Source: Lepiota brunneoincarnata
Lineage: Eukaryota; Basidiomycota; Agaricomycetes; Agaricales; Agaricaceae
Assembly: GCA_023014365.1 (NCBI GenBank)
Contig: JAEBUN010000007.1
Location: forward strand, 186,001-250,000
Length of the DNA stretch: 64,000 nt
Reading direction: 5' to 3'
The position numbers and the translations under genes were made by a program. The notes below the pieces were generated by a model, which saw only the letters and a list, made by a program, of their open reading frames with translations, was not told the DNA's origin and made no database searches. This document shows, piece by piece, positions 31,301 through 44,159 of this stretch; the stretch's first letter is position 1, and every line of letters begins with the position of its first letter.

Positions 31301-33729
31301 GAATGCATGAGTTTGCTGGAGGAGATGGTTCGAGTACCGCCAGCTCTACGAATGATCCTAGACTGGTTAGATGTATGTAGCTTGCTGGGTTTGCATTGCG
31401 CTCCTGACTGCTGACCTGCCTTTCGCAGCCTGCAGCAAATGATAAGGCCTTTACCGCACTTGTTCGTGATGCCCTCCGCTTTATTGCTGCATTCGGCCGT
31501 CCTATCGCAGAAAGCGCCCCCCATATTTATATTTCTGCCCTTCCCTTTGCCCCTGAGAATTCCGCGGTTGCAGAACGCTTTCTCCCTAGGTTTCCTTACA
31601 CCATCAAATTCGTCAGAGGCAGGCCTGCTCACTGGCCATTGTTTGGCTTCATTTCCGAGTATCATAAAGCGCCCGTTGACACAATCAGCTATTCCCCAGA
31701 TGGGAAGCATTTTGCATCTGGAGATACAGACGGAACTATCTTCATCTGTGACTCTGAGACGGGGAGCCTTGTTGCGGGCCCATTTACTCCTGGCGCGGAC
31801 AAACTCGAATCAGTTGAAAGTATCTCTTTTAGACCCAATGGGAAACAAATCGTGGCTGGTTACTTACGTGATCTGTATGGATCAGTGCGGGTTTGGGACG
31901 TTGAAAGTTGCGAGGAACGGCTGCATCTCGAGGGACAGAAGCTCGCCTGTTTTAGCGGTACCCAACACATCGTTACAGTATCACGGTTTGGAGGAAGAGT
32001 TCGAGCACGGAATGCGGATACCGGTGACCCAGCATGCATCTTTCTCGAACGGATGATAGCAGATGATCGGAGAGTGGTCTTTTCATCCGATGGAAACTAT
32101 TTGGCCTGGCGTGAGAGAGAGACACCAGGTCTTGTCAGGGTATGGAATCTGGCAGATGGAACGTGTTTCCGCGAGTACAGGCATTCGGAGTGGGTCCGGG
32201 CTTTAACCTTTTCCTCCGATAACCAATTCGTCGTGAGCGGATCATGGGATGGCGTCATAATTATCTGGAGCGTGGAGACTGGGAACATCGTTGACAGGAT
32301 GGTTGTCAATCATAACGTGAGGCGTTTGGGATACTCCCCGCGTAATCAGGTTCTAGTGTCCGCAGATAATTATGCGTTTACTGTCTGGAATACCTCCACA
32401 CATGAACCAGTCTTTCGGCAAACCTTGGCGGGGGATATTTTGGCAGTTTCCTTATCACAAAATGGCACAAGAGTTCTGGTGGGCGACAACGATGGAACAG
32501 TGAGGATGTGGAACGTGGACCATCTGGCGGACTCACCCGTTCCTCACATCGCTGATGATGAGCGCAGCTTGTTGTGCCGTGTAGCTGCCTTTTCGTCATG
32601 CGGAAAGAAACTGGTGTCATGTTCACATGATAGGACATTGCGGGTTTGGGACGCTGGCACCGGCAAACCTCTTCTTGACCCTATCAGAGCTACCCTCCCC
32701 GTTGCGACGGCTGCATTCTCTCCGGATGGCAAATATATAGTTTCTGGTTCAAGATACGACGGTACAATATCAATATTCAATGTTAAAACTGGTCAGCTCG
32801 CCTATCAGCCGGCTTTTGAGCCCCAAGATAATGAGGGCGGCACTCGCCACCTCTTCTTCCGATCAACGGACCAACGGCTGGTTACGTGCTCTGAGAGGGG
32901 TGTTGTGCGCATCTGGCAGGAGGATATGACCGCACAAGAAGTCTGTAACATCGTTGGGGATCTTTCAATTGTATCTGCAAGGGAGGACCCCTTCATTGCA
33001 ACACTCTCTCCCGATGGCTCGACCGCTGTCACTGCGGTTTATGATAAGATGTCACATAAACGGAAGGACCCAGGATACTCTTTACGGTGCACTACGACGA
33101 ACAAATGTCTCGCCATAATATCTGATATTTGGGGAGAGATAGTATACTCACCCAGCGGAAAACTTCTTGCGTGCCATTTTAATTCTGAAGAAGGAACAGC
33201 GCTCCAAACCTGGGAGATCCAGTCAGCGGACCTTGTTTCCGGCTGCTCATTCAGAGTTGGAGGACCTGATGGCATTGGTGGATTGGCGATCTCTCCTGAT
33301 GACCGTTTTATTGCGACCTCTTCCTGGAAAGATGACGCGGTCAGGATATGGGACGCTCACACTGGTGGCCTGATCTCTGGACCATGGCGAGCATGTAGTG
33401 CTCCCCACCAAATCATTTTCTCCCCCTGCGGAGAGAAATTAGCATGTTCATCACGGAGCATAATCACGGTTTGGGATACATCTAGCATCTTTGACGCTTC
33501 AAAGAAAGCTGTTGGGGGTTTTGGAGATAACTCCACCATTGTCGATGGATGGGTGGTCAGCCAGGATGGATCCAGGCTGTTTTGGGTTCCGCCTGAACAC
33601 AGGGATGGACTGTGGAAGCCGCGAATCGTGACAGTGATAGGGACGACACCGGTGAAACTCGATCTCACGAAATTCAAGTATGGAAAGGATTGGAAGGAAT
33701 GCATTGACGAGAAGTGGATGGAAGAGTAG
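28379..33729 (+). CDS. NLR1: NACHT-WD40 STAND receptor (1616 aa predicted)
   Basis: Cytoplasmic signal-transducing NTPase of the fungal NLR type. Predicted exons: 28379-28409, 28485-28638, 28693-28844, 28894-28946, 29002-29229, 29286-29336, 29392-29584, 29637-29765, 29814-31372, 31429-33729; the sum is 4851 nt and stays in frame. Introns are GT-AG except the fourth, GC-AG. Order: beta-rich N-terminus of about 115 residues (C2-like guess), linker, helical segment LNPIAKAVV...HIQSIKKI, NACHT with Walker A GFPGVGKST (residues 388-396) and Walker B FVIDAADE (about 494), winged-helix-like part, fungal linker ESAPHIYISALPF, then about a dozen WD40 repeats (from about 930). WD40 repeats sense the ligand; NACHT binds ATP and drives oligomerisation. 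The downstream response is unknown. Confidence 0.9.
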
Positions 33730-34889
33730 TAGTGTGGGCGCACTGCTTGGGCGATCGTCGTGTCTTTCAGGTTGCCTTTGATTCAAATGAGGCTTTTTTT
33801 CGTCAACGGTAGTAGTTTTGCGAGTTGCTGCATGGAGACTGATTGTATCATGTTACTTTACCAAGTATTACCTGCTATATGTTGAGTGTTCATTGTACTA
33901 CTCACTGACATAGCTCATTACCAGATTCCGAGTTCTGTGATTATATATAAAACCAGAAACACGAAGCAAAGATGAACAACCAACACCCCTGGGTTATCAT
34001 TGAGTTCCAACATGAGGAGAGAAGGCACTATTATATCTGCCGGTCATCTCGCAGCATTGCCTTTTGCCCAAGGGCTCTTGCCGCAAATGATACAACAATG
34101 ATTATCAGTGAGAACAACCATATTAAAGCCCCCCAGCATGGGTTGGAATGACAGTCAGGTAAAAGTCCCAGCATGTTGCACCGGATAGCGTGGGTGGTAA
34201 CCTGCCCAGGATAGACGCAGTCGTCACCGGAATGGTCCTATGTCCAGGTGTATAAGTGCCTGTCCGGAGAAGAACAGTGACATATGGGGCAAGGGCCGCC
34301 CACCGACGCACAAATGTAGGTCATGAAGGTGATGGGTCGAATCAAAACGTGCAAGTGCAACGCGCCAACGAGCGAGGGCAGTTTCTACTTTGTGCAGCCG
34401 GGACACTGTTGCTTACTGTAATCGGAACAATGCTGTCTCTTTGTCTCCAAGATTCTCTCTGTAACCTGGAATCATGCAACCATATTACCCTCCACTTGAT
34501 CTCATCGAGGATAATTAAGTGCTCAGACATGAGCGACCCCCTCAATTCAACCCGCCCGGGTATGCGCCTGGGCCATGATCATGAGTGTCATTACCGAGGA
34601 CAATGATTCAAGCCCTGTTGGCAACGTCACAGTACATTCGCGAGCGTCAAAGTACTGAATGGCAACGGGGCGTATAGTCCAAGCACACTACCATTCTGTC
34701 TTCAGCGCTCTCTCTAAGGCCAAACCACGGCATAACTAGAAGGCAATATATTACACCACTCAGAGGGATCAAGTCTCAACTAGTTCCAACGCAAGAACTG
34801 CAGAGACACATAGCCAACGATGAGCCCTGGCCCCTTCATATGACCCGCTCTCCCCTTGTGGGTTGCGTAATATCACTTTGAACTTGGAG
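33730..34889. other. NLR1 downstream region, no gene recognised
   Basis: Aligns with 44160-45300 after NLR2, showing that it belongs to the duplicated block. It holds a segment around 34380-34530 that recurs at 38140-38300 and 44815-44960. A small ORF that is open in unit 2 (45258) ends after a few codons here. Confidence 0.5.
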
Positions 34890-35420
34890 AAACTCGGAGG
34901 GGTTCGGCGACTCGGAGTTTCACTGAGGGAACGTAAGAAAGGTGGACAAGTGCAACCAACCATTGTCCAGGTTTCGATGCATGGGAGCGGCACTCATGTA
35001 AGGTAGTGATCGGTCGCCGGCAGCTGGCTGCGGCGCTACAGGAAGAAGCGCCGGCAAGACAGGTTGTGCTGTGGGTGTTGGTTTGGTTTCTGTTATATCA
35101 GCATTAATTACTCCCGTTGCGATAGGGTCAACGAAGACTGTGTAGTTTGTTGAAGGAAGCAACCTTACAATAGAGCCACTCAGTCCACCAGCCATCGCGA
35201 GGGCCCCGCATCCACAGTGAGCTGTTCATGACAGTGCCAGTCGCCGAGACCGCTGATTGATTCAAAAGGCGGACAGTGTGGAGCAAAGGGGCGCTCGATG
35301 TCTGCGAGAAAACCAGCGTAAGGTTTGGTGATGATAATGGAAGGTCCAGCATAGTCGTATTTGCAACAGGCAACGTGCAATTTGGGTACTTGGGTGCGGG
35401 CATGGTCCATGGTCGGTGCT
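34890..35420 (-). pseudogene. MID1: MID1 stretch-activated calcium channel pseudogene, copy 1
   Basis: Mid1 is a plasma-membrane subunit of the fungal high-affinity calcium channel. The minus strand keeps YPNCTLPVANTTMLD, LTLVFSQTSSAPLLHTVR, NSSLWMRGPRDGWWTEWL, then jumps to a C-terminal piece with PLPCIETWTMVG...CPPFL. The cysteine-rich middle visible in copy 2 is deleted. Frame changes confirm that it is dead. Confidence 0.7.
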
Positions 35421-35465
35421 TCCTCGAAGACGTGGGAGAAAGCTATTGCCTGGTTGCTTGTCGAA

Positions 35466-36665
35466 TCACCAAAAGTGGATCGCTCCGTGCAGTGGACCTG
35501 AGCTGCTGAAAATCATCTTGCATGAGGACCTCATGGACGTCATCGTTGGGACGAATTTCGCTTTTTGCAGTCTTTGGGTCCGCTTGTGAGAACATTGACA
35601 CGGAGACAATAGTCCATTACAGGAGTGCTGCTGCACATGAACTTGGTCATAGCATTGATGATATGTGATATGGAGCACCTGGTCTCTGCCTCGTTCTAGA
35701 ACCAAGGCATCGCAACAGCGCTCATGAACATCGATGACAACCTAACGAGAATATATGTATTACGTCACTAGGATCCAAGTAGGAAAAACTGGGTCCTAGG
35801 AAGTACGCTACCTATACAAGATTCCTGTGTACATCTATTTGTCAGGGAATTGGGGACGGTCGCGTTGCTACATAACAGATACTAGAGTCCATTCTCGAGT
35901 AAGTACCTACAGCGTGTGTGATGAATATGAAATAAAAGGACAAAAGACAGCAAGCTGAAACTCGCATTTCGACACAGCCACAGGACCTGAACTGGCAGCG
36001 TTCTTCAGAATGGTGACCTTTGGAAGTAGGAAGCCGCCAAATTCAGGAAGCGATTAGATTGTCTCGATAAGCGAATACCACCTTTTGGCAAGGCAGTGAT
36101 GGCTCTGAGTCTCTTCCTCGAGTGAGATTCTCGCATCATCAGGCATCATCGCATGCCCTCGAGTAGTTGCGTTCCAGAGCTGGTTGGAGACTTGGACAAA
36201 CTCGGCGCAGATATCTGGGTAAGCTTAGCCAAGGTCATGTACTGAAGATCGGAGGTTGGAAAGCTGATTCCAGACGACTGAATGGCCCTGTTCAAGCCAC
36301 TCGAGTGCAAGGTCTGGTTGGCCAACACCAAGGGCGAATGCAGTGGCCTCTCCAGGAATATCGCCAAGGTCGTTGAGCTGGGAATGTCCTATGGCAATGG
36401 GATCTCCGATCCAAGTGACCTGCAGGATGACGCCAATGGGTCGACGGTAATTATCCACGGCAGAATGCGAATCCTGCCTAGTTTCCAAGCGAACCCACTC
36501 TCAGGATACACGGGGTCTGAGTGAAGGTAAGCCAATGTTGGAGGTCGCAGCTGACCAAAAATGTGAAATGGTGTTGTCCAAGTCATCGGAGGACCCGGTA
36601 TGATGAAACCGACTCTTGAAGGAGACTGCAAGGTCGTTTAATCATGCTGTTTCATCAGGATGACC
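35466..36665 (-). pseudogene. TPR-CHAT pseudogene, copy 2
   Basis: Same relic as at 25810-27195. Minus strand shows LEARQDS-equivalent METRQDSHSAVDNYRRPIG, LALEWLEQGHSVVWNQLSNL (about 36310-36240) and LERGRDQVLHI (about 35700). A 236-bp insertion at 35741-35976 interrupts it. Confidence 0.75.
35741..35976 (-). other. 236-bp insertion in TPR-CHAT copy 2 with GC...AG ends
   Basis: Copy 1 reads CCTGTG/GTTGTC across the site on the minus strand. Copy 2 carries 236 bp exactly there, beginning GCTGTG and ending GTTAG on the coding strand, so its removal as a GC-AG intron would restore the copy 1 sequence. No target duplication is evident. It may be an intron gain or a small nonautonomous element. 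Confidence 0.45.
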
Positions 36666-37040
36666 ACTTGGGGTGAGCAGCATACCTCAACAATATGCAG
36701 GAGGTCCAGGTGTGAAAGAGAAAACATTGAACTTGGTTCAATGGCAAGGCGTGGCTATACAGCTGCCAGTGATGTGCTGTGCTGTGCGAAGAGCCCCGAC
36801 ATTGTGCTCCTGCAGTAGCAAGCAGAGATCAAAGTTTAGTAGGCAGACCTACGCGAAGACATCCTCTCCCACTTCTCCCTTTGGTACATTCTCCGACCTA
36901 ACACATTTGACTATTGTGAACAGTTGGACCGAATGGAATTCCTGGGCGTGCTTATGGCCGATGTAATCCCGGCCCGGCCAGCGACTATCATACTTGTGAA
37001 CCATTCATCATGAACTCGGGGAAGGGGGTATTGGCCTTCT
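36666..37040. other. Unclassified segment shared with unit 3
   Basis: The part at about 36690-36850 resembles 48125-48290 in unit 3 and is absent from unit 1 at the equivalent place. No coding potential recognised. Confidence 0.45.
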
Positions 37041-37700
37041 CAACAATGCCTTCAAAAGCGATTCCTGGAGCACCTAGTGCCGAGCTGAATCTGCAATAAC
37101 CAACAACCCCAGTTCAAATGAACGAGACGGACAGGAAATAGACACGTCATCCATGAAAAATATTTTGCCGCATCGTTTAACAAGTTGAACTGGCGTACAT
37201 AGTAGTTGTTCAAAAGGTCGGCGACGATGCGTGGTGGTTTCGGGTTGACGAGAGTGATGCTGGGAGGGCGGGATCGACGGCCCCCGGTGATGGAGAGGAG
37301 ATTTGACATGAAACGGACCCGTTCCCCTGTTTTTCATTTGGATCGACTCGGGGAGAGGCACCTAATACAACCAATTTATAAGTTCTCCCTCATTCAACGG
37401 GCACGAAAGAAGCCGATTCACAACAGTCATAGAAACATTTACATCCCCCTCATTCTATCTCAAAGACCTCTCGATTCCTGCTACACTGATCTTCGGCACC
37501 TGATTATTGTGCTCCAAATCGCTCGGAGAGTTGTGACTACTCGCGAACATATCTATGCTTCATGCGCAAACTTGAGTATGTCGTTATGTGCCACCAGTCG
37601 TATAGAAGGGTTTGGGCTGAGGATGGGGAAGAAATCACGGTCAAAGATCTGGAAGAAGGGTATAAGCGTAGGGTTGAAGTATTGATGAAAGCGTCGTGCC
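37041..37700 (-). pseudogene. SMP-30/gluconolactonase-like pseudogene, copy 2
   Basis: Keeps the middle piece absent from copy 1: SIQMKNRGTGPFHV, PPSITLVNPKPPRI and an LLNNYYVRQFNLLND stretch (about 37340-37170, minus). The N-terminal part lies at about 37690-37480 in a broken frame. Spacer sequence at about 37370-37470 separates them. Nonfunctional. Confidence 0.75.
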
Positions 37701-38738
37701 ATTTTCCAGGAGGACTGCAACTGACTGTGAGTCGATAAACTTAGAGGCGCGGTTGTGACAATGTGAGGGATTGAATGCAGGATGTACTTACCACTGATTG
37801 GGGGGAGGGTAGCGCAAAGGGGGAGCCTATGCTTGCGTTTGGGTGTACCGAATGGTTGCAGACAATGCTAGCGAACCGACAGTGGTTGGGATTAAACGTC
37901 CCAGCAGCCATTTTCTGGGACGGATCCCTGGAGTTTGGGAGTGCGAAACTGGTGTCTTGCTGCGCTTTATGCCAGTGGGACTCAGCTTCTCTGCAGCTAT
38001 GTTTTTATGATCTGTGTCACAGGACTTAGAAGAAGATAAGCTCACTTGTTCCTCCACCCATTAAGGTATAATTCTCCCTCGTACGCACATGTGGCAATCG
38101 CCGTAGCACGAACATGGGCCATGCTGTGGTTCCTGCTTTCTTGCGGCCGGAAGTCTGTTGCTTGACGACTGTTACTTTAATCGGAACAATGCTTCATCTC
38201 CTTTGTGTCTTCATATTTCGCCCTGTAGCCTGGAGTCATCCAATCACGCCACCGAGTCCAAGCACTCCCCCTGATCCCACCAAGGGTAATGCGAACCCGT
38301 GCTTCTAGGGTGTGCATTTGGGGTTATATCTTGGTTTATGTTGAACGATGCTGTTCCAGAAGGTCCGAAGGCACCACAAAGAGAGGGATGTGAGCAGCAC
38401 GGGCAGCTGTAAGAGGGAGAGCAGCATTATGTATGGGGAGACGCTCGTTGGCGACCCTATGTCAGCTAACAATAATAAATAAATGGAGTACATTGCAATT
38501 TCCCACCACGCAGGGTGTGTTCGAACTATGGAGATCTCTTCGCGTATTCGAAACCTCAAATCCAAAATCGGGCAGGCCTGCTAGCATGGACAACCGTATT
38601 TTTGGGGCTCTATGGCGCTTTACCACACTCGCTTCGGTGGCTTCGATTGATCATTGCACAGCAACAATCAACTCTGTGACAACGGCAGCAGGTCCGCAGA
38701 CTGGCTACACCTTGCTCTTGCTATATTCATCTCGGCTG
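37701..38738. other. Region upstream of NLR2, no gene recognised
   Basis: Holds the third copy of a dispersed segment (38140-38300) otherwise found downstream of both NLRs, then the 5' flank shared with NLR1. NLR2 has about 30 bp near 38665-38695 that NLR1 lacks. Confidence 0.45.
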
Positions 38739-38746
38739 TATAAAAA
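38739..38746 (+). promoter_or_regulatory. TATA box of NLR2 (TATAAAAA)
   Basis: 82 nt before the ATG, followed by a pyrimidine-rich stretch. The equivalent in NLR1 is TACAAAAT. Confidence 0.5.
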
Positions 38747-38820
38747 TCTTGAAATATTCATCCCTCATTTTTAGCCCGTTGCGCACGCTCTAACTAAGCA
38801 GCACTGGAACCATAGCCAGC

Positions 38821-41800
38821 ATGGCCACGAAGAGAGCCGTCCGGATTTCTGGTGAGCAAAATCTTTGATCCGTCACCTGGTTTATTCGATCAGTGGGCTC
38901 AAACTAATACTAACCTACAACCTCAGGCTTCATTGTGATTTTGGAAGAATGCCTCAAGCATCCGTTGTACATCAAGTACTGTGTCGATGGGGGTGGTTTC
39001 CACCAAGAAAATAACATGACGGTGGACGAGAGCAGAGATCTTGTTGGGAAAGAGCAAAAGTTGCGTTTCAATTCCTTCCTGTGAGTTGAATTCACCATCC
39101 CTTTCATATCTTGCCTCGGTAACCTCCGTTATAGCCATCTGCAGGAGGGGTCTACTCTGACGATTCAAATATACAAAAAACACGCGCTTCGTGTTTGGCT
39201 TCAAGACATCATCCTTGCTAAGAACGACATCCCTTTCGACGATATATGGCAACACGTAGAACATGCTCATCCCGATAGTGAGTTCTTCTTTTGTCACATT
39301 ATTATTTCGCGCTCACTAAGCTGCAGGTCGCTTTGAGGTGCACGTCGATCCGAAAAAACAAATATGGCTTGATGTCATGGTAAGCTTTGGGTCTTTGTGT
39401 TGGTCTACATTCTGTTGTCCTCACCTCTCCATAGATTCCACCGTCCTTGAAGGCAAGCTCAAGCGCTTTGCCCCAGATACTCCACGCCCAGCAGAGTGTC
39501 TCGGTGGATCCGGGGCAGCCGTTGGACGCTTTGAAGGCTGCAGATTTGGAAATCAAGAGCGCGATGGAGGGATTGAAGGAGTTCAAGAGTGTACTAGATC
39601 GTTTGGGTCAGATCAGGAGTCCTGTGGAGACCATGTTGAAGATCGGAATGGCGATCAGCGAGGTACGACCACTCCATACACTACAAAAGAAAACCATCCT
39701 GAGCACCTGGATTTCAAGCTGAATCCGATTGCAAAGGCCGTAGTTCGCTGCATTGGCGTTGCCCACGATGTTGGTTCCTTCCTCTCTTGTCTGTAGCCAT
39801 GGGCGCTACTGATCATTTTCATAGCGACTTAAGGCTCAAGACCAGTCTCATAAGCAGATGCTATACCTGACACGGAGTATGGCTAGCCTCGTCGAGCATA
39901 TCCAATCTATCAAGAAAATTACCAAAATGGACGAGCTGAGGCAAACGATGGAGATGTTCCCTGGTCTCATGAAAAAAACGGCATCTTTCATCGAAAAGTG
40001 GCTTGGCAGCTGGACAGGTACGTTTCCCCCTCGGAAACCCTTCTCTTGCGGATGATATCCTCGACCCAGCGCATTCTCTCTTCATTGCCTCTAACAAGGT
40101 CGAAATTGACGACCTGATCAAGGAGCTCATCGAATTCAAAGAAGAGTTTGATCGAGGACTTGCAGTAGACACACGAGTCGCTCAAGCCAAATACCAAGGT
40201 GTGTTGCCTGCAGTTTGTATTCACTGCCCCTTGCTCACGAACCCAGACACCGCAAAGGATGGCGCGGAGTTGAAGGAATTGAGGGAAAACCTTCTTGGAA
40301 GAATTGAGTTCAGCTCCCTTGTCGAAGAATGTATGCAAGACACCCGCATTGATATTCTTTCCGACGTCGACACCAAAATCGATGACTGTGAGGACAACAA
40401 CAACATGATCTGGATCAAGGGATTTCCAGGGGTGGGAAAATCCACCTTAGCAGCCAGCATCGTGGCTCGACTGCGTGCTCGAGGTCGACTTGGATCTTAT
40501 TTCGTGTTCGATCGCGCCAAACCCACTGAAACCACAACAAATGCGCTCTGGCGCCGTGTAGCCTACGACCTAGCTCGTCGATATCCTTCTGCACGATATT
40601 CTGTTCTCGAGCAACTGCGAAAGGAAGACGTGGACATCAACTCACCTAACATCACTTCCTTATTCACCTCCCTTATCGAGAAGCCTTTACTGGCCTTATC
40701 GGAGTCGAATGACATTCCAGACAACTGCTTCCCAGTATTTGTCATCGATGCTGCCGATGAATGTGGTGGCCTTGAGGGTTTTCGATCCAAGGACCGAAAG
40801 GATCTCCTGCAGACACTCAAGCATTGGCCACAGTGTCCCAAGAATTTCAAGTTGATCATGACGAGCAGGCCCGAAAACGACATTTCCCATTACATTTCTT
40901 CCATCAGTACCCATGTTACCATTCCCTCTGGAAGCACTGCCACGGAAGGCACTCAAGCCTCCACCGACATCCATTCATTCCTCATCCATCGTCTCAAGGG
41001 TATCGCAGAGCCTTACGCCGACTCTCTGCCTCCTGATTGGCCTGAAAAAGCCGCCGATTCCCTCACTCCTCGCGCTGCCGGTGTCTTCATCTGGGCAGCA
41101 ACTGTTGCCAAGTTCATTGAGGACGGTGCCCCAAAAGCACGTTCTGATGCGATCATTCACCAGGGGCCTGGGCCAGGCGACATGAGTGGACTATATATGT
41201 TATATTCGGGCGTCCTGGAAACATCCTTTGGTAGTGCCAATGAGCAGGAATTGAAGGCATTCAAGGCTGTCATCGGTGCTATGGCTTTTGCTAAGCGACC
41301 CCTTCAAGTTACCGAGTTGATTCAACTTCCTGGGGTGGGCAGCCTAATGTTGAATTACATCTGCATGGGACTTCGCTCCGTCATCGACCAGGGCGACACC
41401 CCTCAATTTTCTCACCAATCATTTGTTGACTTTCTCCTCTCTCCCGAATGCTCAGACAAATTCATCCTCAAGGAGACTGAGCAACAGCATCAGCTCTCCG
41501 AGTTGTGCCTGGGGGCTATGTTGGAGCACCTGCATTTCAATATCTGTGGCCTCGAAGACTCGGCCCTCAAGAATGCAGATGTACCCAATATTGATACCAG
41601 GGTCAAGAATAGAATCCCCTCTCTTCTCTCGTATTCGTGCTGTTTTTGGACGGAACACCTCATTCGCACTTCATTCACCAAAGATCTGATGGACCTGTTG
41701 AACAATGTGATATATGAGAAGCTGCTGTACTGGTTTGAATGCATGAGTTTGCTGGAGGAGATGGTTCGAGTACCGCTGGCTTTACAAATGATTCTAGACT

Positions 41801-44159
41801 GGTCAGATGTACGTAGCTCGTTGCATTTGCATTGCGCTCCTGACTGCTTACCTACCTTTCGCAGCCTGCAACAAATGATAAGGCCTTTGCCGCACTTATT
41901 CGCGATGCCCTCCGCTTCATTGCTGCATTCAGCCGTCCTATCGCAGAAAGCGCCCCCCATATCTATATTTCCGCCCTTCCCTTTGCCCCCAGGAATTCCG
42001 CAGTCGTTGAGCGCTTTCTCCCCAGGTTTCCCCACACCATCAAATTCATCAGCGGCAGGCCTGCTCACTGGCCATCGTTTGACTTCATTTCCGAGTATCA
42101 TAAAGTGGGTGTTAGCAAAATCAGCTATTCCCCAGATGGGAACTACTTTGCTTCTGGAGACTGGGACGCAACTATCTTCATCTGTGACTCTGAGACAGGG
42201 AGCTTTGTTGCGGGCCCATTTACTCCTGGCGCGGGCGAAGTCGGATCAGTTGAAAGTATCTCTTTTAGACCCAATAGGAAACAGATTGTGGCTGGTTACT
42301 GGGGTCTTCCGGATACCTCAGTGCGGGTTTGGGACCTTGAAAGCTGCGAGGAACAGCTGCATCTCGAGGGACAGCAACTCGTCTGTTTTAGCGGTACCCA
42401 ACACATCGTTACAGTATCGCAGCTTGGAGGAAGAGTTCAAGCATGGAACGCGGATACCGGTGAACCAGCATGCATCTTTCCCGAAAGGATGATAGCAGAT
42501 TATTGGAGAGTGGTCTTTTCACCCGATGGAAACTATTTGGCCTGGTATGAGAGAGAGACAAGTCTTGTCAGGGTATGGAATCTGGCAGACGGAACGTGTT
42601 TCCACCAGTATATGCATTCGGATTATGTCACGGCTTTCACCTTTTCCTCCGATAACCAATTCGTCGTGAGCGGATCAGAGGATGGCGTCATAATTATCTG
42701 GAGTGTGGAGACTGGGAACATCGTTGACAGGATGCTTGTCAATCATAACGTGAGGCATTTGGGATACTCCCCGCGTAATCAGGTTCTAGTGTCCGCAGAT
42801 CGTAATACGTTTACTGTCTGGAATACCTCCACACATGAACCAGTGTTTCGACAAACCTTGACGGGGGATATTTTGGCAGTTTCCTTATCACACAACGGCA
42901 CAAGAGTTCTGGCGGGTGACAGCAAAGGGACAGTAAGGATGTGGAACTTGGATCGTCTGGGGGACTCACCTGTGCCTCACACTGCTGATGATGAGCGCAG
43001 CGTGTTGTGCTGCGGAGCTCCCTTTTCGCCGTGTGGAAAGAAACTGGTGTCATGTTCAGATGATAGGACATTGCGGGTTTGGGACGCTGGCACCGGCAAA
43101 CCTCTTCTTGAGCCTATCAGAGCTGCTTTCCCCGTTGCGATGGCTGCATTCTCTCCGGATGGCAAATATATAGTTTCTGGTTCAAGAGACGACGGTACAA
43201 TATCGATATTCAATGTTAAAACTGGTCAGCTCGCCTATCAGCCTACTTTTGAGCCCCAAGATGGTGAGGGCGGCACTCGCCACCTCTTCTTCCGATCAAC
43301 AGACCAACGGCTGGTTACGTGCTCTAAGAGGGGTGTTGTGCGCATCTGGCAGGAGGATATGACCGCACAAGAAGTCTGTAACATCGTTGGGGACCTTTCA
43401 ATTGTATCCGCAGGGGGGTACCCCTTCATTGCAACACTCTCTCCCGATGGCTCGACCGCTGTCACTGCGGTTTATGAGTTGGTAGATGTACCGAAGGATA
43501 CGAGATACTCTTTATGGTGCACTACGACGAACAAATGTCTCGGCATAATATCTGATAATCGGGGAGATATAGTATACTCACCCAGCGGAAAACTTCTTGC
43601 GTGCTATTCTAGTTCTGAAGAAGGGACGGCGTTCCAAACCTGGGAGACCCAGTCAGGGGACCTTGTTGCCGGCAGCTCATTCAGAGTTGGAGATCCTAAT
43701 GACATTCGTGGATTGGCGATCTCTCCTGATGACCGTTTTATTGCGATCTCTTCCTGGAATGATGCCGCGGTCAGGATATGGGACGCTCGCACTGGTGGCC
43801 TGATCTCTGGACCATGGCGAGCATATAGTGCTCCCCGCCAAATCATCTTCTCCCCCTGCGGAGAGAAATTAGCATGTTCATCATGGAGCATAACCACCGT
43901 TTGGGATACATCTAACATTCTTGACACTTCAAAGAAAGCTGTTGGGGGTTTTGGAGATGACTCCGCCATTGTCGACGGATGGGTGATCAGCCAGGATGGA
44001 TCCAGGCTGTTTTGGGTTCCGCCTGAACACAGGGATGGACTGTGGAAGCCGCGAATCGTGACAGTGATAGGGACGACAACGGTGAAACTCGATCTCACGA
44101 GATTCAAGTATGGAAAGGATTGGAAGGAATGCATTGATGAGAAGTGGTTGGATGAGTAG
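38821..44159 (+). CDS. NLR2: NACHT-WD40 STAND receptor (1612 aa predicted)
   Basis: Tandem paralogue of NLR1 with the same ten-exon structure: 38821-38851, 38927-39080, 39135-39277, 39327-39379, 39435-39662, 39719-39769, 39825-40017, 40070-40198, 40247-41808, 41865-44159; 4839 nt, in frame. All introns are GT-AG. Walker A GFPGVGKST starts at residue 386. Length differences from NLR1 are all multiples of three in exons: 9 nt less in exon 3, 3 nt more in exon 9, 6 nt less in exon 10. The N-terminal half and NACHT core are almost identical to NLR1; differences rise after about 40860 and in the WD40 domain. Confidence 0.9.

Noticed and set aside
40003..42492. Single 829-codon frame through NLR2
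   Set aside because: It reads through the 56-nt intron 41809-41864 into the wrong frame. Splicing joins NACHT to the WD40 frame as in NLR1.
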